The translations under genes and the position numbers were made by a program. The notes beneath the pieces were generated by a model, which had not been told where the DNA came from, did no database searches, and saw only the letters and a list, made by a program, of their open reading frames with translations. Shown one piece after another: positions 1 through 8,557 of a DNA stretch of 64,000 nucleotides (positions are counted from its first letter, which is position 1; the number at the start of each line of letters is the position of its first letter). The stretch is from Nevskia soli DSM 19509 (lineage in GTDB: Bacteria; Pseudomonadota; Gammaproteobacteria; Nevskiales; Nevskiaceae): positions 124,001 to 188,000 of the forward strand of contig NZ_JONR01000006.1 in NCBI RefSeq assembly GCF_000711955.1, read 5' to 3'.

Positions 1-39
1 GGTCGCGCGCGGGGCACGATTTTTGGTAGATCAATACAA

Positions 40-909
40 ATGAACGATGGCCCTAGTAGCAGCTCCTCCGCCAAGCAAAGCCCCGGCAGCGCCGGCTGGT
101 GGCGCCGACTGACCCAGCGCATGGCGCGCAGCCCGCAGTCCCGCGAGGACCTGATGGGGCTGCTGCAGGCGGCGCGCGAGGACAATCTGCTCGATTCCGA
201 CGCGGCGGACATGATCCGCGGCGTGTTCGACACCAGCCAGTTGCAGGTACGCGACATCATGGTGCCGCGCGCCCAGATGATCGTGCTGGAACAGACCTGG
301 TCGCTGGACCGCCTGCTGCGCGAAGTGGTGGAAGCCGGCCACTCCCGCTTCCCGGTGATCGGCGACTCCAAGGACGAGGTGGTCGGCATCCTGCTGGCCA
401 AGGACCTGATCAAGTTCACCGCCAACGTCCCCGGCTTCGAGGTCGGCACCTACGACCTGCGCCGCTGGCTGCGCCCCGCTGTGTTCGTGCCCGAGTCCAA
501 GCGCGTCAACGTGCTGCTCAAGGATTTCCGCAAGGGCCACAACCACATGGCCATCGTCGCCGACGAGTACGGCGGCGTCGCCGGCCTGGTGACCATCGAG
601 GACGTGCTGGAGCAGATCGTCGGCCAGATCGACGACGAGTTCGACGAATCCGAGAGCGCCCACATCCTCAAGCAGGACGACCGCCACTACCTGGTCAACG
701 GCCTGACCCCGGTGGGCGAGTTCAACAGATACTTCAACGCCGACTTCTCCGACGAGGAATTCGACACCGTCGCCGGCCTGGTCATGCACGGCTTCGGCCA
801 CATGCCGCGCCGCGGCGAAAGCCTGCGCATCGACCGCTTCCAGTTCAACGTGCAGCGCGCCGACAGCCGCCGGGTGCACCTGCTGCAAGTGGCACTGTCC
901 CAGACATGA
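40..909 (+). CDS. corC: CorC/HlyC-family CBS-domain protein
   Basis: This 289-residue soluble protein has a CBS pair at about residues 65-185, starting near 'RDIMVPRAQM', and a CorC_HlyC (transporter-associated) domain from about residue 200 to the end. There is no N-terminal DUF21 membrane domain, so it is the cytosolic CorC type, which in enterobacteria is tied to Mg/Co efflux and is usually encoded near ybeY and lnt (not visible here). The start is the first ATG of the frame; no strong ribosome binding site is seen within the 39 bases before it. The last residues (ALSQT) and the stop codon lie inside a 15-bp perfect inverted repeat, so a dispersed repeat appears to have supplied the natural C-terminus. 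Confidence 0.9.
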   Translation: MNDGPSSSSSAKQSPGSAGWWRRLTQRMARSPQSREDLMGLLQAAREDNLLDSDAADMIRGVFDTSQLQVRDIMVPRAQMIVLEQTWSLDRLLREVVEAGHSRFPVIGDSKDEVVGILLAKDLIKFTANVPGFEVGTYDLRRWLRPAVFVPESKRVNVLLKDFRKGHNHMAIVADEYGGVAGLVTIEDVLEQIVGQIDDEFDESESAHILKQDDRHYLVNGLTPVGEFNRYFNADFSDEEFDTVAGLVMHGFGHMPRRGESLRIDRFQFNVQRADSRRVHLLQVALSQT

Positions 910-924
910 GTCTGGGACAGTGCC
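891..924. repeat. 15-bp hairpin spanning the corC stop codon
   Basis: Arms 891-905 and 910-924 are perfectly complementary around a 4-base loop that contains the TGA stop of corC. No T-run follows. It may act as an RNA stop or stabiliser, but it is continuous with the repeat mosaic that follows. Confidence 0.7.
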
Positions 925-948
925 ATCCCCGCGCAGGCGGGGATCCAG
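924..948. repeat. REP-like dispersed repeat, copy A
   Basis: The core is 'catccccgcgcaggcgggga' followed by tccag. The same sequence recurs at 20107-20131, and with one small internal change at 19621-19645. A broken half-copy lies near 1005-1018. The core is itself a small palindrome (ccccgc/gcgggg). It lies only in intergenic DNA, as expected for a REP-type element. Confidence 0.75.
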
Positions 949-1022
949 TTTTCGGTCGTTCCGCAGACGTGAAGCAGGCACAGCAGAGCCGTCCCCGGCA
1001 TCGTCATTCCCGCGCAGGGTGA

Positions 1023-1061
1023 GGGGCAGCGTGAATGACTCAACGTCATTCACGCTGCCCC
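1023..1061. repeat. 17-bp perfect inverted repeat, 5-base loop
   Basis: Left arm 1023-1039 and right arm 1045-1061 are perfect complements with loop tcaac. The hairpin sits between corC and the DUF4105 gene and directly precedes a second hairpin. Confidence 0.75.
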
Positions 1062-1064
1062 GAA

Positions 1065-1088
1065 CGCCCGGCCAAGGATGGCCGGGCG
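1065..1088. repeat. 9-bp hairpin (cgcccggcc/ggccgggcg)
   Basis: Arms 1065-1073 and 1080-1088 surround loop aaggat. It is the third stem-loop within 200 bp after corC. No gene is visible in 910-1163 apart from these repeats. Confidence 0.65.
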
Positions 1089-1163
1089 GGGCTTTCCGAC
1101 AGTCGCCACCGTCTCGCCAGGGATGGCAAGGATGAAACATTCAAATTAGGGCGGGTCAATGAA

Positions 1164-2438
1164 ATGCAGCGTTCCGATCAACTTATAAAACGAATTTCAT
1201 CGTTGGTCTCGCTGCTCCTGCTGCTCACCCTCTTCACCACCCTCCCCGCCAGCGCCCAGGAACTCATCCCCGCCTCCGGCAACTCCGGCGAGGCCCTGGA
1301 TATCAGCGTTCTCACCTTCGGCCCCGGCACCATCTACTGGGAGCGCTTCGGCCACGACGCCATCCTGGTGCGCGACCACGAGCGCGGCACCGCGGTGGCC
1401 TACAACTACGGCATGTTCGACTTCAACCAGAAGAACTTCATGCTCAACTTCGCCCGCGGCTACATGCGCTACCGCATGGGCGCGGACCGGCTCGAGGACG
1501 ACCTCGACCTGTACCAGTACGAAGGCCGCTGGGTGCAGGAGCAGAAGCTCAACCTGACGCCGGCGCAGCGCGTCGCCCTGAGCGACTTCCTGCGCTGGAA
1601 CGCGCGCCCGGAAAACCGGCAGTACCGCTACGACTACTTCCTCTCCAACTGCTCGACCAAGGTGCGCGACGCCCTGGACCGCGTGCTCGGCGGCGCCCTC
1701 AACCGCCAGCTCGAAGCCACACCCACGACGACCAGCTACCGCTTCGAAGCGGTGCGCCTGATCTCGCCCGACCTGCTGGCCGGCACCAGCATGGACCTCG
1801 CGCTCAGCCCCATCGCCGACCGGCCGATGAATGCCTTGCAGCAGAGCTTCGTGCCGATGGTGCTGATGCAGCAGCTGCGGCAGATCAAGGTCAAGGACGT
1901 TGACGGCAAGGAACAGCCCCTGGTGCGCGAGGAAGTGCGCCTGCTCGAAGGCCATGTGCCGGAAGACCCCAAGCAGCCGCCGGACTGGCGCCTGCCCTTC
2001 CTGCTGATCGGCCTGGGCCTCGCCGCCCTGCTGGTGCTGCTCAACCGCCTGCGCGCCAACCTCGCCGCGCGCATCGGCTTCGCCACCCTGGCCACCGCCT
2101 GGTCGCTGACCTGCGGCGTCTGCGGCCTGATCCTGGCCGCGGCCTGGGCCGTGACCCAGCACTGGGCCATCTGGCACAACGAGAACCTGCTGCTGACCAA
2201 CCCGCTGTGCCTGCTCCTGCTGCCGACCTGGATCCTGTCCGCGCGCCGGCAGTGGTGGCCGAGCCTGTGGGCGCATCGCCTCAACTGGCTCATCGCCGGC
2301 CTGGCGCTGGCGGCCGTGCTGCTGCGCCTGCTGCCGGGCTGCTACCAGGGCAACCTGCCGTGGATCCTGCTGGTGCTGCCGCCGCACCTCGCCCTGCTCC
2401 ACAGCTCCCGCACCTCGCTCAAGTCACGGATGGCCTGA
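1164..2438 (+). CDS. DUF4105 (Lnb N-terminal-like) membrane protein
   Basis: This protein has 424 residues. The chosen ATG begins 'MQRSDQLIKRISSLVSLLLL', a signal peptide ending near 'ASA|QE'. The frame is open further upstream, but only through the hairpin repeat. Residues about 30-270 form the DUF4105 region, with 'WERFGHDAILVRD', 'YNYGMFDF' and 'DYFLSNCSTKVRDALD'; the H-containing block and the Asn-Cys-Ser block are probably active-site elements of this NlpC/P60-like family. The C-terminal third carries four to five hydrophobic segments (about 285-420). Predicted location is an inner-membrane protein with a periplasmic catalytic head. Its substrate is unknown to me. Confidence 0.85.
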   Translation: MQRSDQLIKRISSLVSLLLLLTLFTTLPASAQELIPASGNSGEALDISVLTFGPGTIYWERFGHDAILVRDHERGTAVAYNYGMFDFNQKNFMLNFARGYMRYRMGADRLEDDLDLYQYEGRWVQEQKLNLTPAQRVALSDFLRWNARPENRQYRYDYFLSNCSTKVRDALDRVLGGALNRQLEATPTTTSYRFEAVRLISPDLLAGTSMDLALSPIADRPMNALQQSFVPMVLMQQLRQIKVKDVDGKEQPLVREEVRLLEGHVPEDPKQPPDWRLPFLLIGLGLAALLVLLNRLRANLAARIGFATLATAWSLTCGVCGLILAAAWAVTQHWAIWHNENLLLTNPLCLLLLPTWILSARRQWWPSLWAHRLNWLIAGLALAAVLLRLLPGCYQGNLPWILLVLPPHLALLHSSRTSLKSRMA

Positions 2439-2489
2439 AGCGCCGCCGCGCTGCCAGGCTGAAGCCACCATCGCCAGGGGATCGCCGGC

Positions 2490-2870
2490 ATGAGCGCCAA
2501 GGCCAGCAGCAAAACCCGCGGCAAATCCGCGCCAGTCACATTCGGCACCGCGCGCGGCATCGCCCTGGCCCTGCCCGGCGTGGAGGAATACACCTGCTAC
2601 GGCACGCCCGCCTTCCGCGTCGGCAGGAAACTGATGGCGCGCCTGCGCGAGGACGGCGACACCCTGGTGATGAAGATCGAGGACTCGCGCCGCGAACTGC
2701 TGCTCCAGGTCGATCCCGAAACGTACTTCATGGAAGACCACTACCGCGGCTACCCGGTGGTGCTGCTGCGCCTGTCGCGGATCAAGGCCGATTCACTGAC
2801 CCGGCTGTTCGAGGACGCCTGGCGCAGGCTGGCGCCGAAGCGCCTGCTCGCCATGCGGCCGCAGGACTAA
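2490..2870 (+). CDS. MmcQ/YjbR-family DNA-binding-like protein
   Basis: This 126-residue protein has the compact YjbR fold signature: 'ALALPGVEEYTCYGTPAFRV' near residues 29-48, then 'KLMARLREDGDTLVMKIED' and a C-terminal helix rich in Arg/Leu. YjbR proteins are small single-domain proteins with a MmcQ/CyaY-like fold; their cellular role is not settled. A short Lys/Ser-rich N-terminus precedes the domain. It starts 51 bp after the DUF4105 gene on the same strand and may be co-transcribed with it. Confidence 0.85.
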   Translation: MSAKASSKTRGKSAPVTFGTARGIALALPGVEEYTCYGTPAFRVGRKLMARLREDGDTLVMKIEDSRRELLLQVDPETYFMEDHYRGYPVVLLRLSRIKADSLTRLFEDAWRRLAPKRLLAMRPQD

Positions 2871-2900
2871 AGCATTTTTCGATTCAGCTGCGTACACATC

Positions 2901-2954
2901 ATGAGCCGCCGAAAAGCGGCTCATCGCCTCTCCCTGCGCGACCGAAGGGAGAGG
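2901..2954. repeat. Two adjacent hairpins after the yjbR-like gene
   Basis: The first stem is atgagccgc/gcggctcat (2901-2909 with 2916-2924). The second is cctctccct/agggagagg (2927-2935 with 2946-2954). The second arms resemble the ctctcccgc palindrome that flanks the DUF559 gene near 43 kb. The gene-free stretch 2871-3021 lies between convergent genes, so these may also end both transcripts. Confidence 0.6.
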
Positions 2955-3021
2955 GGAAAAACTTCGCCGCAATGACGATATTCGAATTGTTCAGGGCTGC
3001 GCTGGATCGACAGCCTATCCG

Positions 3022-4878
3022 CTACTTCGCGCCCAATCCCACCGTGCGCCCGGGAAACCCGGCAGCATCGCTGTACACCGTCTCCCCCACCACCTGCTGC
3101 TTCAGCACCGTCTTCAACCCGTTCGCCGCCGGCGCCGAAGCCAGCGTGCGCATGCGCACCTTGCCGCCCGCACCACCCACCAGGCTCTCACCCAGCACGC
3201 GCCCGGTCAGCCTGCCCTTGGCCGGAATATCCAGTTGCAGCAGGTGCGCCAGCGTCATGCCGATATCGGCATTGCTGGCCGGCAGCTTGTCGACATAGCC
3301 CTTGCGGAAATCCGGGCCGGCGGCGGCCATGAAATTCCAGGTATCGGCGCGGCTGAAGCTGCCGTGCATGCCCTGCCCCTGCTGCAAGGGCGTATCCGCC
3401 ACCTCGGCGGCGCAAAGCGCCGGCTCTGGAAAGTGGCAGCCGGCGACGACAGACGAAGCGAAGTTCACCACGATGGCCGGCACCGGCGTCAACGCCGAAC
3501 CCTTCAGGCCGATGGCGCTCAATGGCAGCGCACCGGGAACACTACCCAGCCGCTCTTCGTCCACGAACAGCCCGCTGACGTAATCCTGCGCCAGCAGCGC
3601 CCGCACCACCCGCGCGCCCAGTTCCCGCGCGTTGTCCTTCGGCAGGTAGACCAGGTCGGAGCCGCCGTTGGCCGCCACCACCACATCCGGCGCCGCCGCG
3701 TCGCTGCCGATCAGACCACTGCCGCCCTTGAGATACTCGCTGTTCCAGTCCACCGCCTTCTTGCTCACCGGATCGAACAGCTTGAGCTGTGCATCGTCCT
3801 GGCTCAGCGCCCGCGCCAGATCCATGGCGAGAAAGCCCGGCGGCAATTCGCCGGCAACGATATCCGCATAACCGCCCTTGGCCGCCGGACTGCTCCTGCT
3901 CGCCTTGGAAATGGTGGAGAAGCCATGGTCGGCGGCCACCACGATATCCGTGGTCTGGTCCAGGCCCAGGGCCTTGAGGCTCTGGCGCAGCGCCGCCAGC
4001 GCGCTGTCGGCGGCGCGGATGGCGGACAGCGAGGTGGGCCCGTTGATGCCGGGCGTGAGCTGGTCGAGGCTGTCGCCCTGGTTGTGCTGGCTGCCGTCCG
4101 GATCGCGCGACCAGTACACCAGCATGAAGGGCTTCTGCGCCGCCTTGAAGCGCGGCAGCACCACCTTGATGGCGACCTCCAGGAAATACTGCTGCTGCGC
4201 GTAGTTCGGAATCCAGGTGCCCGGCGTCCTGCTGTTGCCGCTGCTGCCGTTGTCGCCGCGCCCCGGCGTCTCGGCCTTGAGCTTGGCGGCGGCAATGGCG
4301 TCCTGCCATTCCTGCGGCAGCGCCAGCACGCCCTTCGGGCCGGTGTTGTCGTCGAGGATCAGGGTCCCGCCGTCCTTCATCGCGCCGAGATTCTGGATCG
4401 CCGCCGGCCCCACCTTGCCGATCGCCGCCGTCGAATAGCCCAGCTTCTGCGCCGCGGCCAGGACCGATTCCTCGTTGAGGTAGTTGCCGGCGTAACGCTC
4501 GTCGCCGTCGATCTCCTGCAGTACCGCATTGCTCTCCAGGAACGGCGCCAGGCTGTCGCCTGCGGCCTTCACCGCGAAGCCGACGTTGACCGTGTTGCTG
4601 AAGTCGCCGGTATCGCCCAACTGGTGCCCGGTGGCGAAGGCCGAGGCGTTGGCGGTGGTGAAGGTGGGGAACAGCGAGTGGCTGTTGCGGAAGTTCACGC
4701 CCTCGTCGCGCAGCGCGGCCATCGCCGGCGCCGTCTCCTTGCCGACGATGGCGGCGCGCAGACCGTCCGGCACGAACAGGATGACGTTGTGCGGCGTGCT
4801 GTCCGCGCCGGCAAAACCGGGCAGCGACCACGCCACGGCAGCAAGACACAGCGCGACTTTCCGCGATTCGAGTTTCAT
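3022..4878 (-). CDS. Secreted alkaline phosphatase/type I phosphodiesterase family protein
   Basis: This protein has 618 residues with a cleavable signal peptide (about residues 1-25, ending 'FAGADS'). The metal-site aspartate lies in 'NVILFVPDGLR' (about 32-42). The nucleophile region is 'LFPTFTTANASAFATGHQLG' (about 69-88), with the Thr nucleophile expected in 'PTFTTANASA'. Further metal ligands are likely in 'VVAADHGFSTI' and in the C-terminal 'GQGMHGSFSRADTWNFMAAA'. This is the phosphodiesterase/nucleotide-pyrophosphatase branch of the alkaline phosphatase superfamily; the true substrate (nucleotide, phytate or phospholipid head group) cannot be read from sequence. It is predicted periplasmic, encoded alone on the minus strand, with its own ribosome site 'ggggagaaggatc' before the ATG. 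Confidence 0.85.
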   Translation of the reverse strand: MKLESRKVALCLAAVAWSLPGFAGADSTPHNVILFVPDGLRAAIVGKETAPAMAALRDEGVNFRNSHSLFPTFTTANASAFATGHQLGDTGDFSNTVNVGFAVKAAGDSLAPFLESNAVLQEIDGDERYAGNYLNEESVLAAAQKLGYSTAAIGKVGPAAIQNLGAMKDGGTLILDDNTGPKGVLALPQEWQDAIAAAKLKAETPGRGDNGSSGNSRTPGTWIPNYAQQQYFLEVAIKVVLPRFKAAQKPFMLVYWSRDPDGSQHNQGDSLDQLTPGINGPTSLSAIRAADSALAALRQSLKALGLDQTTDIVVAADHGFSTISKASRSSPAAKGGYADIVAGELPPGFLAMDLARALSQDDAQLKLFDPVSKKAVDWNSEYLKGGSGLIGSDAAAPDVVVAANGGSDLVYLPKDNARELGARVVRALLAQDYVSGLFVDEERLGSVPGALPLSAIGLKGSALTPVPAIVVNFASSVVAGCHFPEPALCAAEVADTPLQQGQGMHGSFSRADTWNFMAAAGPDFRKGYVDKLPASNADIGMTLAHLLQLDIPAKGRLTGRVLGESLVGGAGGKVRMRTLASAPAANGLKTVLKQQVVGETVYSDAAGFPGRTVGLGAK

Positions 4879-4972
4879 GATCCTTCTCCCCGGTGAATGT
4901 CCAATGATGAAACCGCCCCGTGACGGATTGAGGAAAGCCGGCGGCGGCGCCCGGCCTGGAGTGCTCAGTTCT

Positions 4973-5542
4973 TCAAAGCACCCGTGTCTGCACCTCGCGC
5001 CCGCGGTCGACCAGCCGGATGCCCCCGGCCGAGACCTCCACCACCGTCACCGAACCATTGTCGGGCCGGAAACAGCAGACGCTGTCCTGCCCCAGCGCCA
5101 GGCCGACGATGACGTTGATCGGCACGAAGTGGGTGAAGATCACCGTATCGCCGCCGCGGGCCAGGATCGCTTCGCGCACACCCCGCCGCCAGGCCGCGAC
5201 CGCCGCGCCGTTGTCCCCTTCATCCGCCTGCGTCCAGTCGGCGGCGAGCAGATGCTTCAGCCATTGCTCCCGCTGCAGTCCCGGCTGCCGCGGCGCCGGC
5301 ACCTCGATGACGCGGGGCTCCACCACCGGCGTCGCCTGCCACAGCTCCGCCAGCGGCGCGGCGGTCTGCCGGCAGCGCCGCATCGGGCTGCTCAGAATGG
5401 GTAATGGATGCGGCAGGCGCGCATGCAGCCCCCGCGCCGCGGCCCTGGCCTGCTCCAGGCCTTGCTCCCCCAGTTCAGGGTCCAGCGGATCGGCGGGGAC
5501 ATCGGCGATGCGCCCGTGGCGCACGAGATAGATCAGGGGCAT
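4973..5542 (-). CDS. Histidine phosphatase family protein
   Basis: This 189-residue protein belongs to the phosphoglycerate-mutase-like fold. The catalytic 'LVRHGRIAD' motif is at residues 6-14 (phospho-accepting His9). 'LSSPMRRCRQTA' near residue 51 carries the second phosphate-binding Arg, and 'DTVIFTHFVPINVIVG' near residue 135 supplies the second catalytic His. Length is typical of small cytosolic members (SixA/CobC/GpmB-like). It reads toward the phosphodiesterase gene, about 95 bp away. The substrate is not predictable. Confidence 0.85.
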   Translation of the reverse strand: MPLIYLVRHGRIADVPADPLDPELGEQGLEQARAAARGLHARLPHPLPILSSPMRRCRQTAAPLAELWQATPVVEPRVIEVPAPRQPGLQREQWLKHLLAADWTQADEGDNGAAVAAWRRGVREAILARGGDTVIFTHFVPINVIVGLALGQDSVCCFRPDNGSVTVVEVSAGGIRLVDRGREVQTRVL

Positions 5543-5618
5543 GGGCTTTCAGGACAGGCGGAAGCGATAGCGGATTATCCGCCCTGCATCGACGCCACGA
5601 CATCAGCCGGCCGAAGTT

Positions 5619-6905
5619 TTACGCGAGTCCGCGGCTGACCTGCGACAGCGCCGAGGTGATGGCCCGCGCGTTGACGATCAGCGCGCCGATCAGTGCGCCG
5701 CCGGCTGCCGCGAGCGCGCCATAGCCGCTGACGCCGAGGGCGCAGACCAGCACGGCGGCCACGGCTCCCGAAACGACCGCGACGCTGATGCGTTTCGTGT
5801 CCCATTCCACCACCGCGTGCCGCACGCCGGGACGGCCGACGCCGTTGGCCCATTGCACGCTCAGCAGCAGGGCATAGACCGTCAGCTGCGCGGTATACGG
5901 CTCGCCGTACAGGGCCAGAGTCAGTGGCGCGGCCAGCAGCATCGCGGCGACGAGAATCGAGCTGTACAGCAACGCCGCGCCGAGCTGCCGCAGCAGGGCC
6001 TTGCGCTGGCACTGCGCCGGCGTGGAAGCGGGCAGGATGTCGGGAGTGCCGGCCAGGTTCAGCGCCGGCAGGAAGAAATCGACGATCAGTGCGGTGCGCG
6101 CGGCCACGGCGTAGGTGGCCATCTGCACCGCCGGGGCCCATACCGCCAGCACGCCCAGAGGCCCCCACACCAGCAGGCCTCGGGCCAGGCCGATCAGCGC
6201 CCGCTGGTCCACCGCCTCCAGCACCTCGCGGCAGATCGGCTGCGCCGCATCCGCCAGCTTCACCGGGAAGGCGCGCCAGGCCAGGGCCGCCGCGAGCAGG
6301 GCCGCGGCGATGCTGCCGGCGAGGAAGGCCCAGGTGTAAAGCGTCAGCGGCGCGTCCGGCGGGGCCAGCGCCACGGCGAGCAGGATCGACAGGTTGAGGG
6401 CATAGGCCGCCACCATCATGCCGAACAGGGTGCGGTTGGCGGCGCGCAGGGTTTCGCCGATGAAGGTGGAGAGGCTGACGAAGGGGATGGCCAGCACGAA
6501 CGGCAGATAGGTCTCCAGCACCGGCTGGAAGCGCGGCTCCTGGATGTCGAGGTCGGTGGTGATCACCAGCAGGGCGCCGCAGACCAGGCTGGAGCGCAGC
6601 AGCACGCGCCGGCCGAGCTGGATCAGCAGCACGCCATCGGCGATGCCGGTGATGGCGGCACGCCGGCCGATCAGGTGGTGGGCCATGTACAGCTCATACT
6701 TGGAGCGCAGCAGCGCCGCCAGGCCGCAGGCGATGACGAAGCCGCGGAAGTACACGCCGGCTTCTTCGGGCGCCAGGGCATGCACCACCGCCCAGGTCGC
6801 CAGCAGCTGCAACAGGGCGCCGACCAGGCGCAGCAGCAGCTCGCCCAAGCCCGAATGGCTCGCCGCCGCCTCAGTCCCGTGTCCGGCCGTTGCCGTACCC
6901 GCCAT
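5619..6905 (-). CDS. Polytopic membrane protein, polysaccharide-flippase-like (MOP type)
   Basis: This 428-residue protein has about a dozen hydrophobic segments spread from residue 20 to the end, for example 'LLQLLATWAVVHAL', 'LLAVALAPPD' and 'GALIGALIVNARAIT'. The overall pattern resembles Wzx-like lipid-linked oligosaccharide flippases or polysaccharide biosynthesis proteins, but I see no decisive motif. The start at 'MAGTATAGHG' is chosen because a GGAGGAG site lies just upstream; the longer open frame upstream has no such site. No glycosyltransferase genes are adjacent, so an O-antigen role is only a guess. Confidence 0.6.
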   Translation of the reverse strand: MAGTATAGHGTEAAASHSGLGELLLRLVGALLQLLATWAVVHALAPEEAGVYFRGFVIACGLAALLRSKYELYMAHHLIGRRAAITGIADGVLLIQLGRRVLLRSSLVCGALLVITTDLDIQEPRFQPVLETYLPFVLAIPFVSLSTFIGETLRAANRTLFGMMVAAYALNLSILLAVALAPPDAPLTLYTWAFLAGSIAAALLAAALAWRAFPVKLADAAQPICREVLEAVDQRALIGLARGLLVWGPLGVLAVWAPAVQMATYAVAARTALIVDFFLPALNLAGTPDILPASTPAQCQRKALLRQLGAALLYSSILVAAMLLAAPLTLALYGEPYTAQLTVYALLLSVQWANGVGRPGVRHAVVEWDTKRISVAVVSGAVAAVLVCALGVSGYGALAAAGGALIGALIVNARAITSALSQVSRGLA

Positions 6906-7061
6906 GCCAGTCTCCTCCGTATGGCCTAGCGTACGCCTGCGGAGGGTGCGGCAACTAACCTTTTTGGACGAGGCCGGCGGACGCCAGGCGCCGTCCGGCG
7001 GCCTGGCGGATATCGGCGGGGACCGGCGCAGCATCCCCGCCTGGCAGCGACAACACTTTCG

Positions 7062-8555
7062 CTACGACGGACTGCCCGGCGCGGCGTCCGCCGGAGCGGC
7101 CGGCTGCGCCGCCGTGTGCTCCTGCAACCCGCCGCCCAGCGCCTTGTACAGCGTCACCAGGTTCTGCAGGCGCGTCAGGCGCACGTTCTGCAACTCCTGC
7201 TGGGCGCTATAGAGCGTGCGCTGCGCATCGAGCACGCTGAGGTAGCTGTCCACACCGCCGCGGAAGCGCATATCGGCCAGGCGGAACGCGTCCTGCGAGG
7301 CGGTGACGAGGGCCTGCTGCGAGGCCTGCTGGTCGTTCAGCGCGCCGCGCGCCGCCAGGGCGTCGGCCACCTCGCGGAAGGCGCTCTGGATCGCCTTCTC
7401 GTACTGCGCCACCGCGGTGTCGCGTTGCAGCTTGGCGGCGTCGAGGTTGGCGAGGTTGGCGCCGCCGGCGAAGATCGGCACGCTGATCTGCGGCGAGAAG
7501 GTCCAGGCCTGGGAGTGGTCCTTGAACAGGCCGGACAGCTGCGTGCTCTCGGTGCCGAAGTTGCCGGTGAGCGAGATGGAGGGGAAGAACGCCGCCCGCG
7601 CCGCGCCGATGTCGGCGTTGGCCGACAGCAGCTGGTGTTCCGCCGCCAGCACGTCCGGCCGCCGCACCAGCACGTCCGAGGGAATGCCTTCCTCCAGTTC
7701 CGCCACCGCCGGACCGCGGTCGAGGCCGCCGGAGAAATCGATGCCGTCCGGAATCGGCGCGCCCAGCAGCAGTTGCAGCGCGTCGCGATCCTGCGCCAGC
7801 TGGCGCGTGTACAGCGCCAGGTTGGCGCGGGCGGTATCCACCGTGCTCTCCGCCTGGCGCAGCGCCAGCTGGGTGGTGGCGCCGCCATCGAACAGCTTTT
7901 TGGTCAGGTCGTAGGAATCGCTCTGGCTCTTCAGCGTGTCGCTGGTCAGCTTGTACAGGGTCTCGTCGGCCAGCACCAGCAGATAGGCCTCCGCCACTTC
8001 CGCCACCAGTGTCAGCTGCGCGCTGCGCTGCGTCTCCTGCGTGCCGAAATACTGCTGCAGGGCGGCGTGGTTGAGGCTGCGGATGCGGCCGAAGAAATCC
8101 AGCTCGTAGTTGGTGAAGCCGATGCCGACGTTGTAGGTGCGCACGATCGCGCCGTTCGGAACGGAGGTGCCGCCCGCGGCGCCGCCGTTCTGCGCGGCGA
8201 GCACGCTGCCGGGGTAGCGCTGCACATTCTCGCTGCCGGTGGCGGCGATGGTGGGGAACAGGTCGGCGCGCTGGATGCGGTACTGCGCCTGCGCCGACTG
8301 CACGTTCAGCGCCGCCACCCGCAGATCGCGGTTGTTGGCCAGGGCCAGGGCGATCAGCTGCTGCAGCTGCGGGTCGGTGAAGAACTCGCGCCAGCCGATG
8401 TCCGCCGCGGCGGTTCCCGCTTGAGGCGGTGCGCCGTTGAAGTCCGCCGGCACCGGCGCCGCCGGACGCTGGTAGGCCGGCTCCATGGTGCAGGCCGCCA
8501 GCAGGCCGGCGAACGCAGCGGTGGCCAGGGCGAGGGAGGTTTTGCGCATGCTCAT
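7062..8555 (-). CDS. oprM: RND efflux outer-membrane lipoprotein, OprM/NodT family
   Basis: This 497-residue protein has a lipoprotein signal peptide ending 'AFAGLLAACTMEP', with the lipidated Cys at residue 22. Two outer-membrane efflux-protein (TolC-like) repeats follow, with the usual 'GWREFFTDPQLQQLIALAL' and 'LVAEVAEAYLLVLAD' helices and 'SIPSDVLVRRPDV'-type turns. It forms the trimeric outer-membrane duct of the tripartite pump. Its start lies 2 bp after the stop of the permease gene, and a GGAGG site lies inside the end of that gene. It is the third gene of the mexA-mexB-oprM operon. Confidence 0.9.
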   Translation of the reverse strand: MSMRKTSLALATAAFAGLLAACTMEPAYQRPAAPVPADFNGAPPQAGTAAADIGWREFFTDPQLQQLIALALANNRDLRVAALNVQSAQAQYRIQRADLFPTIAATGSENVQRYPGSVLAAQNGGAAGGTSVPNGAIVRTYNVGIGFTNYELDFFGRIRSLNHAALQQYFGTQETQRSAQLTLVAEVAEAYLLVLADETLYKLTSDTLKSQSDSYDLTKKLFDGGATTQLALRQAESTVDTARANLALYTRQLAQDRDALQLLLGAPIPDGIDFSGGLDRGPAVAELEEGIPSDVLVRRPDVLAAEHQLLSANADIGAARAAFFPSISLTGNFGTESTQLSGLFKDHSQAWTFSPQISVPIFAGGANLANLDAAKLQRDTAVAQYEKAIQSAFREVADALAARGALNDQQASQQALVTASQDAFRLADMRFRGGVDSYLSVLDAQRTLYSAQQELQNVRLTRLQNLVTLYKALGGGLQEHTAAQPAAPADAAPGSPS

Positions 8556-8557
8556 GT

